Shown one piece after another: positions 35,367-43,934 of a stretch of 64,000 nt of DNA. Each line of letters begins with the position of its first letter. The first letter of the stretch is position 1. The position numbers and the translations under genes were made by a program. Source of the DNA: Bacilli bacterium (GTDB taxonomy: Bacteria; Bacillota_I; Bacilli_A; RF39; UBA660); contig JAFYER010000009.1 of the NCBI GenBank assembly GCA_017544165.1, forward strand, positions 1 to 64,000, given 5' to 3'. A model generated the notes under the pieces. The model was not told the DNA's origin and ran no database searches. It saw nothing but the letters and a program-made list of their open reading frames with translations.

Positions 35367-36778
35367 TTCTCTTCCTTTATAATAGGATATTTTTCTTTAT
35401 CATAAATATTTAAATTATTTTCATCATAATTATCCCATACCCGAAAATATCCCGAATAATGATATATAATAGTTCCTTTTAAATCTTGCATAAAATCATG
35501 ATTATTTACAACTACTACATTATCACCATCTTTTAATTCCTCTAAATACTCAACATCACCAAATATATATACTTTTTTATACCTATCAAAAAAGTCTTTA
35601 ATGTTAGCTATTCTTAAGGTGTTTTCAGCACTACCAACTTTTCTTAAAACTAAATATTTATTTTGATACATATTATCAGATAATTCTTTAATTCTTTCAT
35701 ATGTTGTTACATCACCATCAAATAAAATCGTTTTACCAAATGCTATCTCTTTTTGGACACGGTTTTCAACAGGAATATACTCTTCCATACCCTTTTTTAT
35801 TTCAACATTTGTTAAACCAAGCTCTTTACCAATTTCGTAAGCAACTGCATATTGCTTTTTAGATAAACTGGAAAGCATAAAAGGTTCAATAACAATTTGA
35901 TTATCAATATTAAAACAATCATTTTCTATTGTTATTTTATCTAAATCAATTCTTTCTAATTGTAGGTTACTATTATTAAGGATAGTTTTGTCATCATATT
36001 TTAAAATATCAGAATCAAGGTGCAATTTATCTAAATAAGGATCACCTTTAATTAAAAAACATTTTTTCGAACACTGCATTATATATGACTTATAAAAACA
36101 TATATCATCTATGGTCTTAAGTTTTTCAATACCTAAGTGCGATGATTCTATATTTAAAATAGCACTTATCTCAGGATTTAATAAACCTGCTAAAATCTTA
36201 ACATGATCGTGGTAATATATGCTATTTTCTAAAACAATATAATCAATTTCATCGTTTAAATTATTGATTATAGTTGATTTTAGAACTAATGGTGTAATTC
36301 TTTTAGAATATATTCTAAATACATTGTACTTTTGCTTCAAGATGGATTCAATTAAACCAACACAAGTAGTCTTTCCAACTGAGCCTGTGACCGCAATCGT
36401 TTTAGCATGAGATTTACTTTTAAAATAGTTAAATAAATCATCGATAGTTTGATTAACGTCTTCGACCATAATATATTTATAATCACAGTTCTTTAATTTA
36501 CTCTTCATTGTTTTATCAACTATAAAAGTATAATTAGGATAATTACACATAAGTTCAAGTAAATTACTCCGCATATCAATATCATTTATATACCAAGCGT
36601 CTAAAGCCTCTTCATGTGTTAAATATAAAACAAAAAACAAAGGATTTGAAAAACTGCTTTCAAGAACACTGGTATTATGAGCAATACGAAAGTAATCAAA
36701 TAAAGTGACACTATCAATATTGTTAGAGCCTATAACATTGGTAATATTTTTTAATTCATCAAAGCTTATTTTATTCAT
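35363..36778 (-). CDS. Mur-ligase family protein (MurF-like)
   Basis: 471 aa. The ATP-binding loop TIAVTGSVGKTTCVGLIESI is in the position of the Mur ligase central domain. ENSIYYHDHVKILAGLLNPE and IESSHLGIEKLKTIDDICF match the central-domain second half, and VENRVQKEIAFGKTILFDGD the start of the C-terminal domain. MurF adds D-Ala-D-Ala to UDP-MurNAc-tripeptide, but the conserved N-terminal uridine-binding part is divergent here, so this may be a paralogue with another substrate. It has its own extended -10 promoter. Confidence 0.75.
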   Translation of the reverse strand: MNKISFDELKNITNVIGSNNIDSVTLFDYFRIAHNTSVLESSFSNPLFFVLYLTHEEALDAWYINDIDMRSNLLELMCNYPNYTFIVDKTMKSKLKNCDYKYIMVEDVNQTIDDLFNYFKSKSHAKTIAVTGSVGKTTCVGLIESILKQKYNVFRIYSKRITPLVLKSTIINNLNDEIDYIVLENSIYYHDHVKILAGLLNPEISAILNIESSHLGIEKLKTIDDICFYKSYIMQCSKKCFLIKGDPYLDKLHLDSDILKYDDKTILNNSNLQLERIDLDKITIENDCFNIDNQIVIEPFMLSSLSKKQYAVAYEIGKELGLTNVEIKKGMEEYIPVENRVQKEIAFGKTILFDGDVTTYERIKELSDNMYQNKYLVLRKVGSAENTLRIANIKDFFDRYKKVYIFGDVEYLEELKDGDNVVVVNNHDFMQDLKGTIIYHYSGYFRVWDNYDENNLNIYDKEKYPIIKEEK

Positions 36779-36795
36779 AAGAAATCACCACAATA

Positions 36796-36804
36796 ATTAT
36801 ATCA
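36796..36804 (-). promoter_or_regulatory. extended -10 promoter of the Mur-ligase/hydrolase operon
   Basis: TGaTATAAT on the minus strand, 18-26 nt before the ATG and downstream of the ncRNA terminator. Confidence 0.55.
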
Positions 36805-36831
36805 TACATATATATAAATAAAAACAAGCAC

Positions 36832-36865
36832 GAAAAAAGATATGCTGCATGTCGAACAACATATC
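36832..36865 (-). terminator. intrinsic terminator of the candidate ncRNA
   Basis: GATATGTTG/CAGCATATC with 9-nt loop and TTTTTTC on the minus strand. Confidence 0.7.
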
Positions 36866-37258
36866 TCCTCTGCGGTTAATTTCTCACTATGAACTTCTCG
36901 ACATTTAATCCATAGCTCTTATCAAGTTTCCGCAAGTGACACTCAGTTAATAGCCTTGATAAACGCAATCATTAATATTTTTAAATATAATTATTTAATT
37001 AATACAATTAAGTAAATAATTAAATATATTATAAATAATTAATTAATAATACTGCATATTTTTTTAATTTTTAAATATTACTATTTAAAAATCTAATAAT
37101 ACTTTTTATATATCATTATATTATTCATATAATAATATATTTTTTTATACTATTATATTTATCATATAATAATATAATTTTAATATTAACTTATTTAACT
37201 TTATTCAAGTTATTTAAATTATATTAATAGTATTATTTATGCATTGCTTACTATTAAC
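36832..37258 (-). ncRNA. candidate structured non-coding RNA (about 425 nt)
   Basis: No ORF. A sigma-A promoter reads in at the right and an intrinsic terminator ends it at the left. The 3' 130 nt fold compactly: stem A 36919-36926/36955-36962 (8 bp), stem B 36887-36891/36911-36915, terminator stem 36839-36847/36857-36865 (one G-U). The loop of stem A (36930-36934) complements 36871-36875, an H-type pseudoknot. The loop of stem B (36898-36904) complements the terminator loop (36849-36855) by 7 bp, a kissing pair. The 5' 270 nt are almost pure A+T with many short inverted repeats. It matches no RNA family I know (not 6S, tmRNA, RNase P, SRP or T-box). The 5' end could instead be near 36995. 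Confidence 0.55.
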
Positions 37259-37265
37259 TGTATTT

Positions 37266-37295
37266 ATTGTACTACATGGCAAATATAAAAGTCAA
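37266..37295 (-). promoter_or_regulatory. sigma-A promoter reading into the candidate ncRNA
   Basis: On the minus strand TTGACT (37290-37295), 18 bp, TACAAT (37266-37271). It points away from the exported-protein gene at 37370 and has no ORF downstream for over 450 bp. Confidence 0.6.
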
Positions 37296-37324
37296 CACTT
37301 TTTTACAAATTTTTTAAATTTTTT

Positions 37325-37358
37325 TCAAAAAAAATGAACTACCCTTAAAGATAGCCCA
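37325..37358 (-). terminator. intrinsic terminator of the 37370-39195 operon
   Basis: GGGCTATC/GGTAGTTC (with G-U pairs) followed by ATTTTTTTT on the minus strand. Confidence 0.6.
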
Positions 37359-37369
37359 TTTTATCGCTA

Positions 37370-38467
37370 TTATTGATCTAGTGTAAAGCCTATATTAAAT
37401 GTAATATTTGCACCAGACGCAGAAGTATCACAGTCAATATCTTGACCCTCAATCCATAAGTATACACGAATTTTTGTAATACCTGCGCTTAATGATAAAC
37501 CAATACTAACTGGTGTTGGAGCAGGAGTCCCTGTATTTGTTGTGAAAGCTGCTGTTGTTCTAGTTAAGTAGTTACCAGTCATCGCTGTAAAATAACTACC
37601 ACTATCATGAGCATTAGTATTTGCCCAAGCAATTTCATTTGAATCAGATATTGCGGCTGATACACCATCCCATGATACCCAATCATTACCAGTACCCTCG
37701 CTTAATGATGTATAATCAGCACCTGAAGTTGATCCATATGTATAATCTTGATAATATTGACGAGCTTGTTCAATACCAAATGCGTTGTGTTGATCGGAGT
37801 TTGGTTCTACTATTAACACACTAGTTCCTCCGGAATATGCAGCCAACGTTGCTGCTGGAGTTGTTGCGGCACCATTACCTTCTACAATGAATCCCATTCT
37901 AACAGCGTTTTGTGCACCTTTATCAGCATTGTTCCCAGTTACTATTGCACCAGACCCAACATTTAAGTATACCGGTCCAGCTTCATCAACTTTTAAGAAA
38001 ATATCAAATGCAATGAAATCGCCAGTAGTAGTTGATTTAGCTTCAGCTGGTGTTGCCGAAGCAGTTAAGCCTAGAACACCATCAGTATTCTTATCATCGA
38101 TAACACCTTTATACATAACAAGCTTTCCACCTGAAACGGCACCCGCTGTTGATACAGGGCTTAAGTTTGTTAATGAAAATTGATTTTGATCGACTAAATC
38201 ATTAACACTATCATTATCCGTATCAAATGCATAACCTGTTGTTATATCGCTATTAGATATTAATGTTTTCCAAGAGTTTGCATCCGTAGATATTTGAATA
38301 CCATTACTGGTAGATACTGTTACGTTAATTGCATCAATTGTAACACTTCTATTAGCGGTAAACCATGCATAGGTTGATGTTGCTAATAAAATAATTGTTA
38401 AGAACAGTAATAACAGCAATGATCCTAATTTTCTTCTCTTCTTTCCATTTTTCTTTCTAGAACTCAT
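37370..38467 (-). CDS. exported protein with SipW-cognate signal (TasA-like)
   Basis: About 365 aa. The basic N-terminus (RKKNGKKRRK), hydrophobic helix and STYAWFTANRSVTID form the SipW-type signal seen in TasA/camelysin relatives. The rest is beta-rich, Ser/Thr/Gly/Asn-rich and has no lysine-rich tail, as expected of a secreted fibre or matrix subunit. Start ATG 38467 (MSSRKK) is chosen because GGAGTG lies 6 nt upstream; the GTG at 38476 is less likely. It follows the 39195-38488 gene by about 20 nt and ends at a terminator. Confidence 0.72.
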   Translation of the reverse strand: MSSRKKNGKKRRKLGSLLLLLFLTIILLATSTYAWFTANRSVTIDAINVTVSTSNGIQISTDANSWKTLISNSDITTGYAFDTDNDSVNDLVDQNQFSLTNLSPVSTAGAVSGGKLVMYKGVIDDKNTDGVLGLTASATPAEAKSTTTGDFIAFDIFLKVDEAGPVYLNVGSGAIVTGNNADKGAQNAVRMGFIVEGNGAATTPAATLAAYSGGTSVLIVEPNSDQHNAFGIEQARQYYQDYTYGSTSGADYTSLSEGTGNDWVSWDGVSAAISDSNEIAWANTNAHDSGSYFTAMTGNYLTRTTAAFTTNTGTPAPTPVSIGLSLSAGITKIRVYLWIEGQDIDCDTSASGANITFNIGFTLDQ

Positions 38468-38487
38468 TTCCTTCACTCCATTTCATT

Positions 38488-39195
38488 CTATCTTGTATTA
38501 ACGTGTTCCTCAGTAACCTTCATATGCATTTTTATTTGGCCACCAATTAATGCATCAATGCAATCAGGGTCATCACCTTCAATCCATATGACTACAGTTA
38601 CTTTGTCAAATTCGCCGGGTGCTAAATTTTTTCTAACTTCTCTTATTACAGTACCATCTTTTTCCTGTAGAAAACCTTCCGTATCCTTTTCAGGTTTTCC
38701 ATCAAGATGATTCACTTTGGCATATATTTTTCGCTCATCGTTAACAATAATCATTACCCGAATTGCCTCATCGACATCTCTAACAACGTCATCTGAATAC
38801 ATTTCATACCAGTAATTAAACACGGTATCGCTTTGATTTTCGACGTAAAATGTATATGCTATATAATTATCTCCATTATGTGACCCTTCCGCCTCTTCAT
38901 CGATATTCTTAGGAATCCAATCTATAGATATATTATCCATGAATTGAAGATTCTCGGCTTTCAATCTTCTTTTAGGCGTTGGATCTTTTTGAGATTCATA
39001 AATAGCCATACCACTTTCTAGTTGTTCATTATCTCTTATGCTTACATAAAAGCTACCATTATTGATTCTAAATTCTAGAACAATATAGATAACAAACAAA
39101 ATCATCAGCAATAATAATACTGATAGTTTAAGCCTTTTGCCAAAGCTTTGCCACCACTTTATCTTCGAGGCAGTTACAATGACATCTTTAGCCAT
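38488..39195 (-). CDS. membrane-anchored extracytoplasmic protein, SipW-locus associated
   Basis: 235 aa. A cytoplasmic basic segment precedes one membrane helix (LSVLLLLMILFVIYIVLEF); the remainder is outside and contains EGSHNGDNYIAYTFYVENQS and FDKVTVVIWIEGDDPDCID. The end, with IWIEGDDPDCIDALIGG, is closely echoed near the C-terminus of the next gene (LWIEGQDIDCDTSASGA), so the two share a domain. No YAWF or YAKY signal is present. It is co-transcribed with the TasA-like gene and may be its anchor or assembly partner. Confidence 0.6.
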   Translation of the reverse strand: MAKDVIVTASKIKWWQSFGKRLKLSVLLLLMILFVIYIVLEFRINNGSFYVSIRDNEQLESGMAIYESQKDPTPKRRLKAENLQFMDNISIDWIPKNIDEEAEGSHNGDNYIAYTFYVENQSDTVFNYWYEMYSDDVVRDVDEAIRVMIIVNDERKIYAKVNHLDGKPEKDTEGFLQEKDGTVIREVRKNLAPGEFDKVTVVIWIEGDDPDCIDALIGGQIKMHMKVTEEHVNTR

Positions 39196-39223
39196 ATAAC
39201 CACTCCCTTCAGAACTTGTGGCT

Positions 39224-39271
39224 ATTATAATGTATACGAACTTACCTTATCATATACACTACCATTATAAT
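39224..39271. promoter_or_regulatory. divergent promoter region with 9-bp inverted repeat
   Basis: ATTATAATG (39224-39232) and CATTATAAT (39263-39271) are exact inverted copies, each containing a TATAAT -10. The minus-strand copy has TGATAA 17 bp upstream and serves the 39195 gene. The plus copy could serve the 39424 gene through a 150-nt leader. Confidence 0.45.
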
Positions 39272-39423
39272 ATAAAGGATTTTATAATGCAACAAAATTC
39301 GACCATTTTTTCCTACAATTATTTATATGTAAAATATGCTGTAAAATTGACAATTATTGGCATTTATTCGATTAGTTACTGTACATTTTATTGTATAATA
39401 AAAGAGAATAAGGAGGAGTCTAT

Positions 39424-40002
39424 ATGAGATACGGCAGAAAAATTGTTGTTTTTGCAGCATTAATCGCATTATTTTATTGTGTCTCAATAATAGAGTCCAC
39501 TTATGCTAAGTATTTAACAACTGCAGTAGGAACTGCAAACATGACATTTGCAAGATGGAATATTTTAGTAAATTCACAAGATGTTATTAATAATTCTAAC
39601 TTCAGTTCTACTATCCAACCAGATTTTACAGGAACTGCTAATATTGCTTCAGGAGTAATTGCTCCGACAGCTCAAGGTTCATTTGATATTGAGCTTGATA
39701 TGACTGAAGTTGACGTTTCCCTAGATTATACTGTATCTGCTGCTCTATCAAGCAGCAATACAGTTACCGATTTAAGAATTCTAAGTTATACAATTGATAA
39801 TGTTACTACTCAATATAATGGTAGTTTTACAAATAGATTGCTTGTAAATGCTGTTAATAGAACAGTTACTATAACATTTAATGTCGAATGGGTTGAAGAT
39901 CTTCAAGATGGTGCGATAATGAATAATGCTGCAGATACAGCAGCAGCCACAAATGGTGTTGCTGCCATCGATGTAAGCGTAAACTTTGTACAAGTAAGAT
40001 AA
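39424..40002 (+). CDS. exported protein with SipW-cognate signal, family of 47214
   Basis: 192 aa. A signal helix ends in STYAKYLTTAVGTANMTFAR, the SipW/TasA pattern; the mature part is beta-rich. GTANMTFARWNILVN and ASGVIAPTAQGSFDIELD align with GTANLDIGSWVIRLN and ANGVIAPGRSGYFEVIID in the 47214-47825 product, so they are paralogues. It is the only gene of the locus on the plus strand, with its own perfect SD (AAGGAGG). It converges on the main operon at a shared terminator. Confidence 0.75.
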   Translation: MRYGRKIVVFAALIALFYCVSIIESTYAKYLTTAVGTANMTFARWNILVNSQDVINNSNFSSTIQPDFTGTANIASGVIAPTAQGSFDIELDMTEVDVSLDYTVSAALSSSNTVTDLRILSYTIDNVTTQYNGSFTNRLLVNAVNRTVTITFNVEWVEDLQDGAIMNNAADTAAATNGVAAIDVSVNFVQVR

Positions 40003-40033
40003 AAAAAATAATGGTCTATTTCCATTATTTTTT
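40002..40033. terminator. bidirectional intrinsic terminator
   Basis: AAAAAATAATGG pairs with CCATTATTTTTT around a 7-nt loop, ending both the plus-strand gene and the ten-gene minus operon. Confidence 0.75.
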
Positions 40034-40689
40034 TATGCGCTTTGATTAACATATACTTTAACTGTTAATGTGATGCCTGGGTCTGTAGGATTTGTACTAT
40101 AGTATGTATAAGCTTCTTTTCCCCAATAAGTATCCGCATCATCATCTCCCGACTCATATGGCCAGTGGACAGTTACCGTAAAATTTGATGTGCTTGTAGC
40201 ATTATTGATAATTTCTGATAATGAAGCGCTTGATAAGGCAAAAGTTATTGTAAAAGGATAGTCGGTTGCTAACTTTGTCTCTAATTGGGCTGATGTTAAA
40301 TCATCTTGCTCTATCTGCTCACCGGCATCTGTCCTTCCCTCCTCGGTTACATAAGTATCGCTAAATATTCTTGCCTCCAAAATTTTATATGTAATATCGG
40401 CCGCAACTTCACTCGCATTTTCTATTGTTAATGTATCTGTATAATCGGTCATTCCTGGATAAACTGATGAGACACTAACACTAAAATAGTCAGATACCGA
40501 TGTTTGACCAGATTGAAATAATACATTCCAAGCTCTTACATGAACATCAATACTAGTTGAAACTTTGCTAGAATATACAAACCAAGCATAAGTATTTCCT
40601 ACAAGTAGTATTATCAAAAACACTATTTGATGAGGTTTTAAAATCTTTTTTAAGTTTTTAAGAATTATCCGTAGCTTTTTCTTCTTCAT
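40033..40689 (-). CDS. exported protein with SipW-cognate signal (TasA-like)
   Basis: About 218 aa. The hydrophobic segment ends in LLVGNTYAWFVYSSKVSTSID, a SipW-type cleavage region, and the mature part begins VHVRAWNVLFQSGQ and contains SVYPGMTDYTDTLTIENASE, the camelysin/TasA-like beta layout. Start ATG 40689 (MKKKKLRI) is chosen because GAGGA is correctly spaced. It overlaps the end of the upstream signal peptidase gene by about 30 nt, so the protease and this substrate are translated together. Last gene of the operon. Confidence 0.7.
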   Translation of the reverse strand: MKKKKLRIILKNLKKILKPHQIVFLIILLVGNTYAWFVYSSKVSTSIDVHVRAWNVLFQSGQTSVSDYFSVSVSSVYPGMTDYTDTLTIENASEVAADITYKILEARIFSDTYVTEEGRTDAGEQIEQDDLTSAQLETKLATDYPFTITFALSSASLSEIINNATSTSNFTVTVHWPYESGDDDADTYWGKEAYTYYSTNPTDPGITLTVKVYVNQSA

Positions 40690-41254
40690 CGCCATCTTCC
40701 TCGTCTTCAAATTGAATTTTTACGATTTGATAAGATGCAAATAAGCCAACTATTGTAAATAAAGCATAATATGAATAAATATTACTCATGAGTCTACCAA
40801 AGTAGCTGAATACTACAGTTTTATAAACAACTTTACCATATATTTGTGAATAAGCTATTTCCGGATCTTCAACTTCATTTGAGGTTCCCTTAGTTACATA
40901 ATAATAATCATTATTATCTTTTCTTATTGAAACGATTTTATGGGTAATTATTAATCCATTTAAATTGCTTTTTTGGCCAATATATGTAACATTATCGCCA
41001 ACTTTTAATTTGGAAGCCTCTTCTTCTTTGATAATGATAATATCCCCGATTGAATATTCATCTTTCATAGATTCAGATGCAACGCTAAATACTCGATAAC
41101 CCATAATTGCTTTGTTATTAAAAAACTTTTGAATTAAAACAACAGCTAAAGCAATTGCTAAAAAAATAGAAAATAAAACTTTTACTATTTTACAAAAAAT
41201 ATATAAAGCTTTATTATTTTCAATCTTTGACTTGATTTCTTTTAATTTTTTCAT
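40658..41254 (-). CDS. sipW: SipW-type signal peptidase I (S26B), copy A
   Basis: 198 aa. An N-terminal membrane helix precedes the catalytic core: FSVASESMKDEYSIGDIIII gives the nucleophile S62, LKVGDNVTYIG the box B region and LIITHKIVSI the catalytic H105, the Ser-His dyad of ER-type (SipW) enzymes rather than Ser-Lys. A second hydrophobic segment sits near the C-terminus, followed by an acidic tail (EDEEDGDEEEK). It overlaps its likely substrate gene. Role: cleavage of TasA-like precursors at the outer face of the membrane. Confidence 0.82.
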   Translation of the reverse strand: MKKLKEIKSKIENNKALYIFCKIVKVLFSIFLAIALAVVLIQKFFNNKAIMGYRVFSVASESMKDEYSIGDIIIIKEEEASKLKVGDNVTYIGQKSNLNGLIITHKIVSIRKDNNDYYYVTKGTSNEVEDPEIAYSQIYGKVVYKTVVFSYFGRLMSNIYSYYALFTIVGLFASYQIVKIQFEDEEDGDEEEKATDNS

Positions 41255-41256
41255 TT

Positions 41257-42387
41257 TTAACTCCTAAAATCAAAGGTAACTATTCTACTAATAGCACTTT
41301 GAATCTTAACATTGATTTTTTGTTGAATCTCCTCAAGTGAAGCTTCCTTTTTATTCCTAATAACAGCTATTCTGTCACCAATAATCTTTTGTAATTCTTC
41401 CATCGGCAAATCAGAGTTAAGTTCAACAATTTTTGTTATCATATTATTCGTTAAATTTTCAACAACTTCCCTATTCTTTTCAGATTTTAATTGCTCCTTA
41501 TTTTCGCCGAGGCTATTAACAATTAAATAGTTAAGTAAGAAAACATCATCAAACATTGCTTTAACTTTAACATTTTCTTTTATTGTGGAACTACTCTTAG
41601 TAGTCTTATTACCATTATCGATATAAGTTTGCAAGAAATCCCATAACTTCATTGCATATTGAAAGTTGGTATTTTTTAAAATTAAGTTTGTTTTCTTAAT
41701 TGGCGGAATTACTCTTGCAACATTGGCTTTATCAAGCATTTTATATACATCAGTTCTTGTTAAATCAGAAATTTGTAATTCAAGTTTATCAATTCTTTGT
41801 TCAACAGACAAATCGTTATTTCTTCCATACTCCGAAGTAACATTTGACCTTGAAGCAAGAGAAACATTAATATCAACTGTTTCAGAACCTACTCTTGAAG
41901 AACCGTGATACTCACTTTTTTTAGTATCCTTAGTAAAAGATTTTGTTACTAAGTCCCTTTTTCGCATAGAAATAAAAAGTTGCATGTTTTTTATAAGAGT
42001 ATATATTAACCTATTTTCATAAGTATTATAGTTTTCATCTTTGTTGATATTTAATATTTTTGAAGGCTTAACATCGCCATTTTTTTCAATTTTTTGTATC
42101 ATACTGGTGTTTCTAGCTAGATGTTTGATACTTTCAACGGTTACTCTTCTTGCTTTTTCAATATTTACTACTTCTTCTTCGTTAATGATAAAACGATTGG
42201 GATTTCGTAAAATATTATCAATATATACAATGGTTTCTTCCATAAGTTCAAGCCACTCAAAATTTGTTTCAAATGACTCAACATTGGTACTAACAGTAAA
42301 CTCTGAACGAACACTATTATTAAAAGAATTGATTTTATTTGTACTAGTCTTGGTATATAAATCTAATACCTTTAATTCGTTATTCAT
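41257..42387 (-). CDS. DUF2357/McrC-like protein paired with the AAA+ ATPase
   Basis: 376 aa, soluble, helical. DENYNTYENRLIYTLIKNM (about residues 116-134) is like the conserved segment of DUF2357 proteins (an ENR motif within a helical core), which are partners of McrB-type ATPases. No C-terminal PD-(D/E)xK motif could be identified, so it may be a nuclease-dead or non-nuclease partner. SD AGGGAG precedes the ATG, 10 nt after the ATPase gene. Its place among secretion genes suggests a non-restriction role; that is inference. Confidence 0.55.
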   Translation of the reverse strand: MNNELKVLDLYTKTSTNKINSFNNSVRSEFTVSTNVESFETNFEWLELMEETIVYIDNILRNPNRFIINEEEVVNIEKARRVTVESIKHLARNTSMIQKIEKNGDVKPSKILNINKDENYNTYENRLIYTLIKNMQLFISMRKRDLVTKSFTKDTKKSEYHGSSRVGSETVDINVSLASRSNVTSEYGRNNDLSVEQRIDKLELQISDLTRTDVYKMLDKANVARVIPPIKKTNLILKNTNFQYAMKLWDFLQTYIDNGNKTTKSSSTIKENVKVKAMFDDVFLLNYLIVNSLGENKEQLKSEKNREVVENLTNNMITKIVELNSDLPMEELQKIIGDRIAVIRNKKEASLEEIQQKINVKIQSAISRIVTFDFRS

Positions 42388-42397
42388 TGTTTACTCC

Positions 42398-43927
42398 CTA
42401 AGACATTTTCTTAAGTCTTAAAAGAGTTTCAATGCATTCGTGCATTTTGTCTTTACCGAATGTTTTATCCAAAAATTCAATAAAACCATCGATTTCATCT
42501 CTTATATAGGAAATATTTAATTGTTCAAATTTTCTTAAAATCTTTTTAGCAATGAAATAATCTACACCATCAATTTCATCGCCGCCGCAGGCTACATAAA
42601 CCGGAACAAACTTTCTCATATGGGCAACAATACGGTTACCAAACGCGATTCTGAAATGTGATATTACATAATCATCCATTTCATTGATTTTATTTAAAGT
42701 ATCTTCCTTAATTGGATTTGCATCCATTGCTTCTTTAAACTTCTTATTTAAATATGTAAAGTTAACATCTTGTGCCTCGGTATCTTCTGGGGTAAATACT
42801 TTACCTTTATCGTTAATATCAATTGGCATAGCCCGGTCATAAACCTTATCAGTTACGGCAAATGTTGAGTCATCGTTATTGATTGTTCCAATATACCAAA
42901 CGTTTTCAGGAATTTTGATTTTACCATTGATAAGTCGTTTAGGATCACTCTTCCAAGAAGATGCAACAACTTCAATAATCCATTCATCTTTATTAGGCAT
43001 TTCAAGAATAGATAACATTTCCGCAAAATAATACTCAACTCTGGAAATGTTCATTTCATCAAGTATTACTGTATAAATATCATCGGTATAACCAGCTTCA
43101 TACAAAACTTTTAAAATATCCGTTTCATTAAATTTCTTAGTAAATTCGTTAAAATATCCGAAAAGCTCAGATCTATCACGCCAAGATGGTTGAACTGAAG
43201 CAACACAAGAATCATGTTTTAAAAACTTTCCCCATGCATAAGCAAGTGAAGTTTTACCTGTTCCAGAAATACCTTGTAGAATAACAAGTTTTGTACTAGC
43301 AAGGGCTGCAACATATAATCTAATCATATCAGTTGTATAATATAATCCTAATTTACTTGCGGCGAAATTTCTAAATAATTCAACAAATTCTGGTAATTCA
43401 AAAGAATTGCCATATTCTTGAATTTTATAATCAGCATAAGCTATATCAACATCATTAAGTTTAGAAAATCTAATATCAGTAGTTTGATCAACTGAAGATT
43501 CTCCCTCTTGCCCTTCAACTTCTTCAGTTTCATTTTCAGTAGGTTTTAATCCTAAATGGGATACTTTCATTGCTAGAATCTCTTCTTTTTCTTGGACTAA
43601 AGAAGCAACTTTATTATTTAAGGTTGATATTTCGGCAAGCATAGATTCTTGCTCTACTAATGTCTTTCTAAAACGAATATATTTTCTCAATAAAAAGATA
43701 ATTAAAAGAACAAATGCCACTATTAAAGCAATAAGTATCGCAGCAGCAATACCAAATAATATCCATTCTCCAATACCAAAATCTGATTTATAATTACCAA
43801 CAATTTTTAAATATTGTTTAATGCCAAACATCTTAGCAATTCCATTAATAATTCCTAAAATAATAGCCTTAATACCAGAGAAAAATTGAGCTAAAAATTC
43901 ATATAAAAATGTAAAAAATGTATTCAT
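42398..43927 (-). CDS. membrane-tethered McrB-like AAA+ ATPase
   Basis: About 509 aa. A hydrophobic N-terminus and a strong membrane helix (WILFGIAAAILIALIVAFVL) are followed by a short coiled coil. The AAA+ module carries Walker A LQGISGTGKTSLAY, Walker B YTVILDEMNISRVE, sensor-like WYIGTINNDDSTF and VYDRAMPIDI with an arginine, i.e. the McrB/dynein-type branch. McrB normally is a soluble GTP/ATP-driven restriction motor; a membrane-anchored form in a signal-peptidase operon is unusual. Start ATG 43927 has GAGGTG upstream. Confidence 0.8.
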   Translation of the reverse strand: MNTFFTFLYEFLAQFFSGIKAIILGIINGIAKMFGIKQYLKIVGNYKSDFGIGEWILFGIAAAILIALIVAFVLLIIFLLRKYIRFRKTLVEQESMLAEISTLNNKVASLVQEKEEILAMKVSHLGLKPTENETEEVEGQEGESSVDQTTDIRFSKLNDVDIAYADYKIQEYGNSFELPEFVELFRNFAASKLGLYYTTDMIRLYVAALASTKLVILQGISGTGKTSLAYAWGKFLKHDSCVASVQPSWRDRSELFGYFNEFTKKFNETDILKVLYEAGYTDDIYTVILDEMNISRVEYYFAEMLSILEMPNKDEWIIEVVASSWKSDPKRLINGKIKIPENVWYIGTINNDDSTFAVTDKVYDRAMPIDINDKGKVFTPEDTEAQDVNFTYLNKKFKEAMDANPIKEDTLNKINEMDDYVISHFRIAFGNRIVAHMRKFVPVYVACGGDEIDGVDYFIAKKILRKFEQLNISYIRDEIDGFIEFLDKTFGKDKMHECIETLLRLKKMS

Positions 43928-43934
43928 ATACACC

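Noticed and set aside
36832-36995. Riboswitch controlling the Mur-ligase operon
   Set aside because: A separate TGnTATAAT promoter lies between the terminator and the gene, and no known aptamer consensus is present; a standalone RNA fits better, though not proven.
36832-37258. tmRNA, RNase P RNA, 6S or SRP RNA
   Set aside because: No tag-peptide ORF or CCA end, no RNase P core motifs, no SRP GGAAG/GCAGCC loop, and no long closing stem of 6S RNA.
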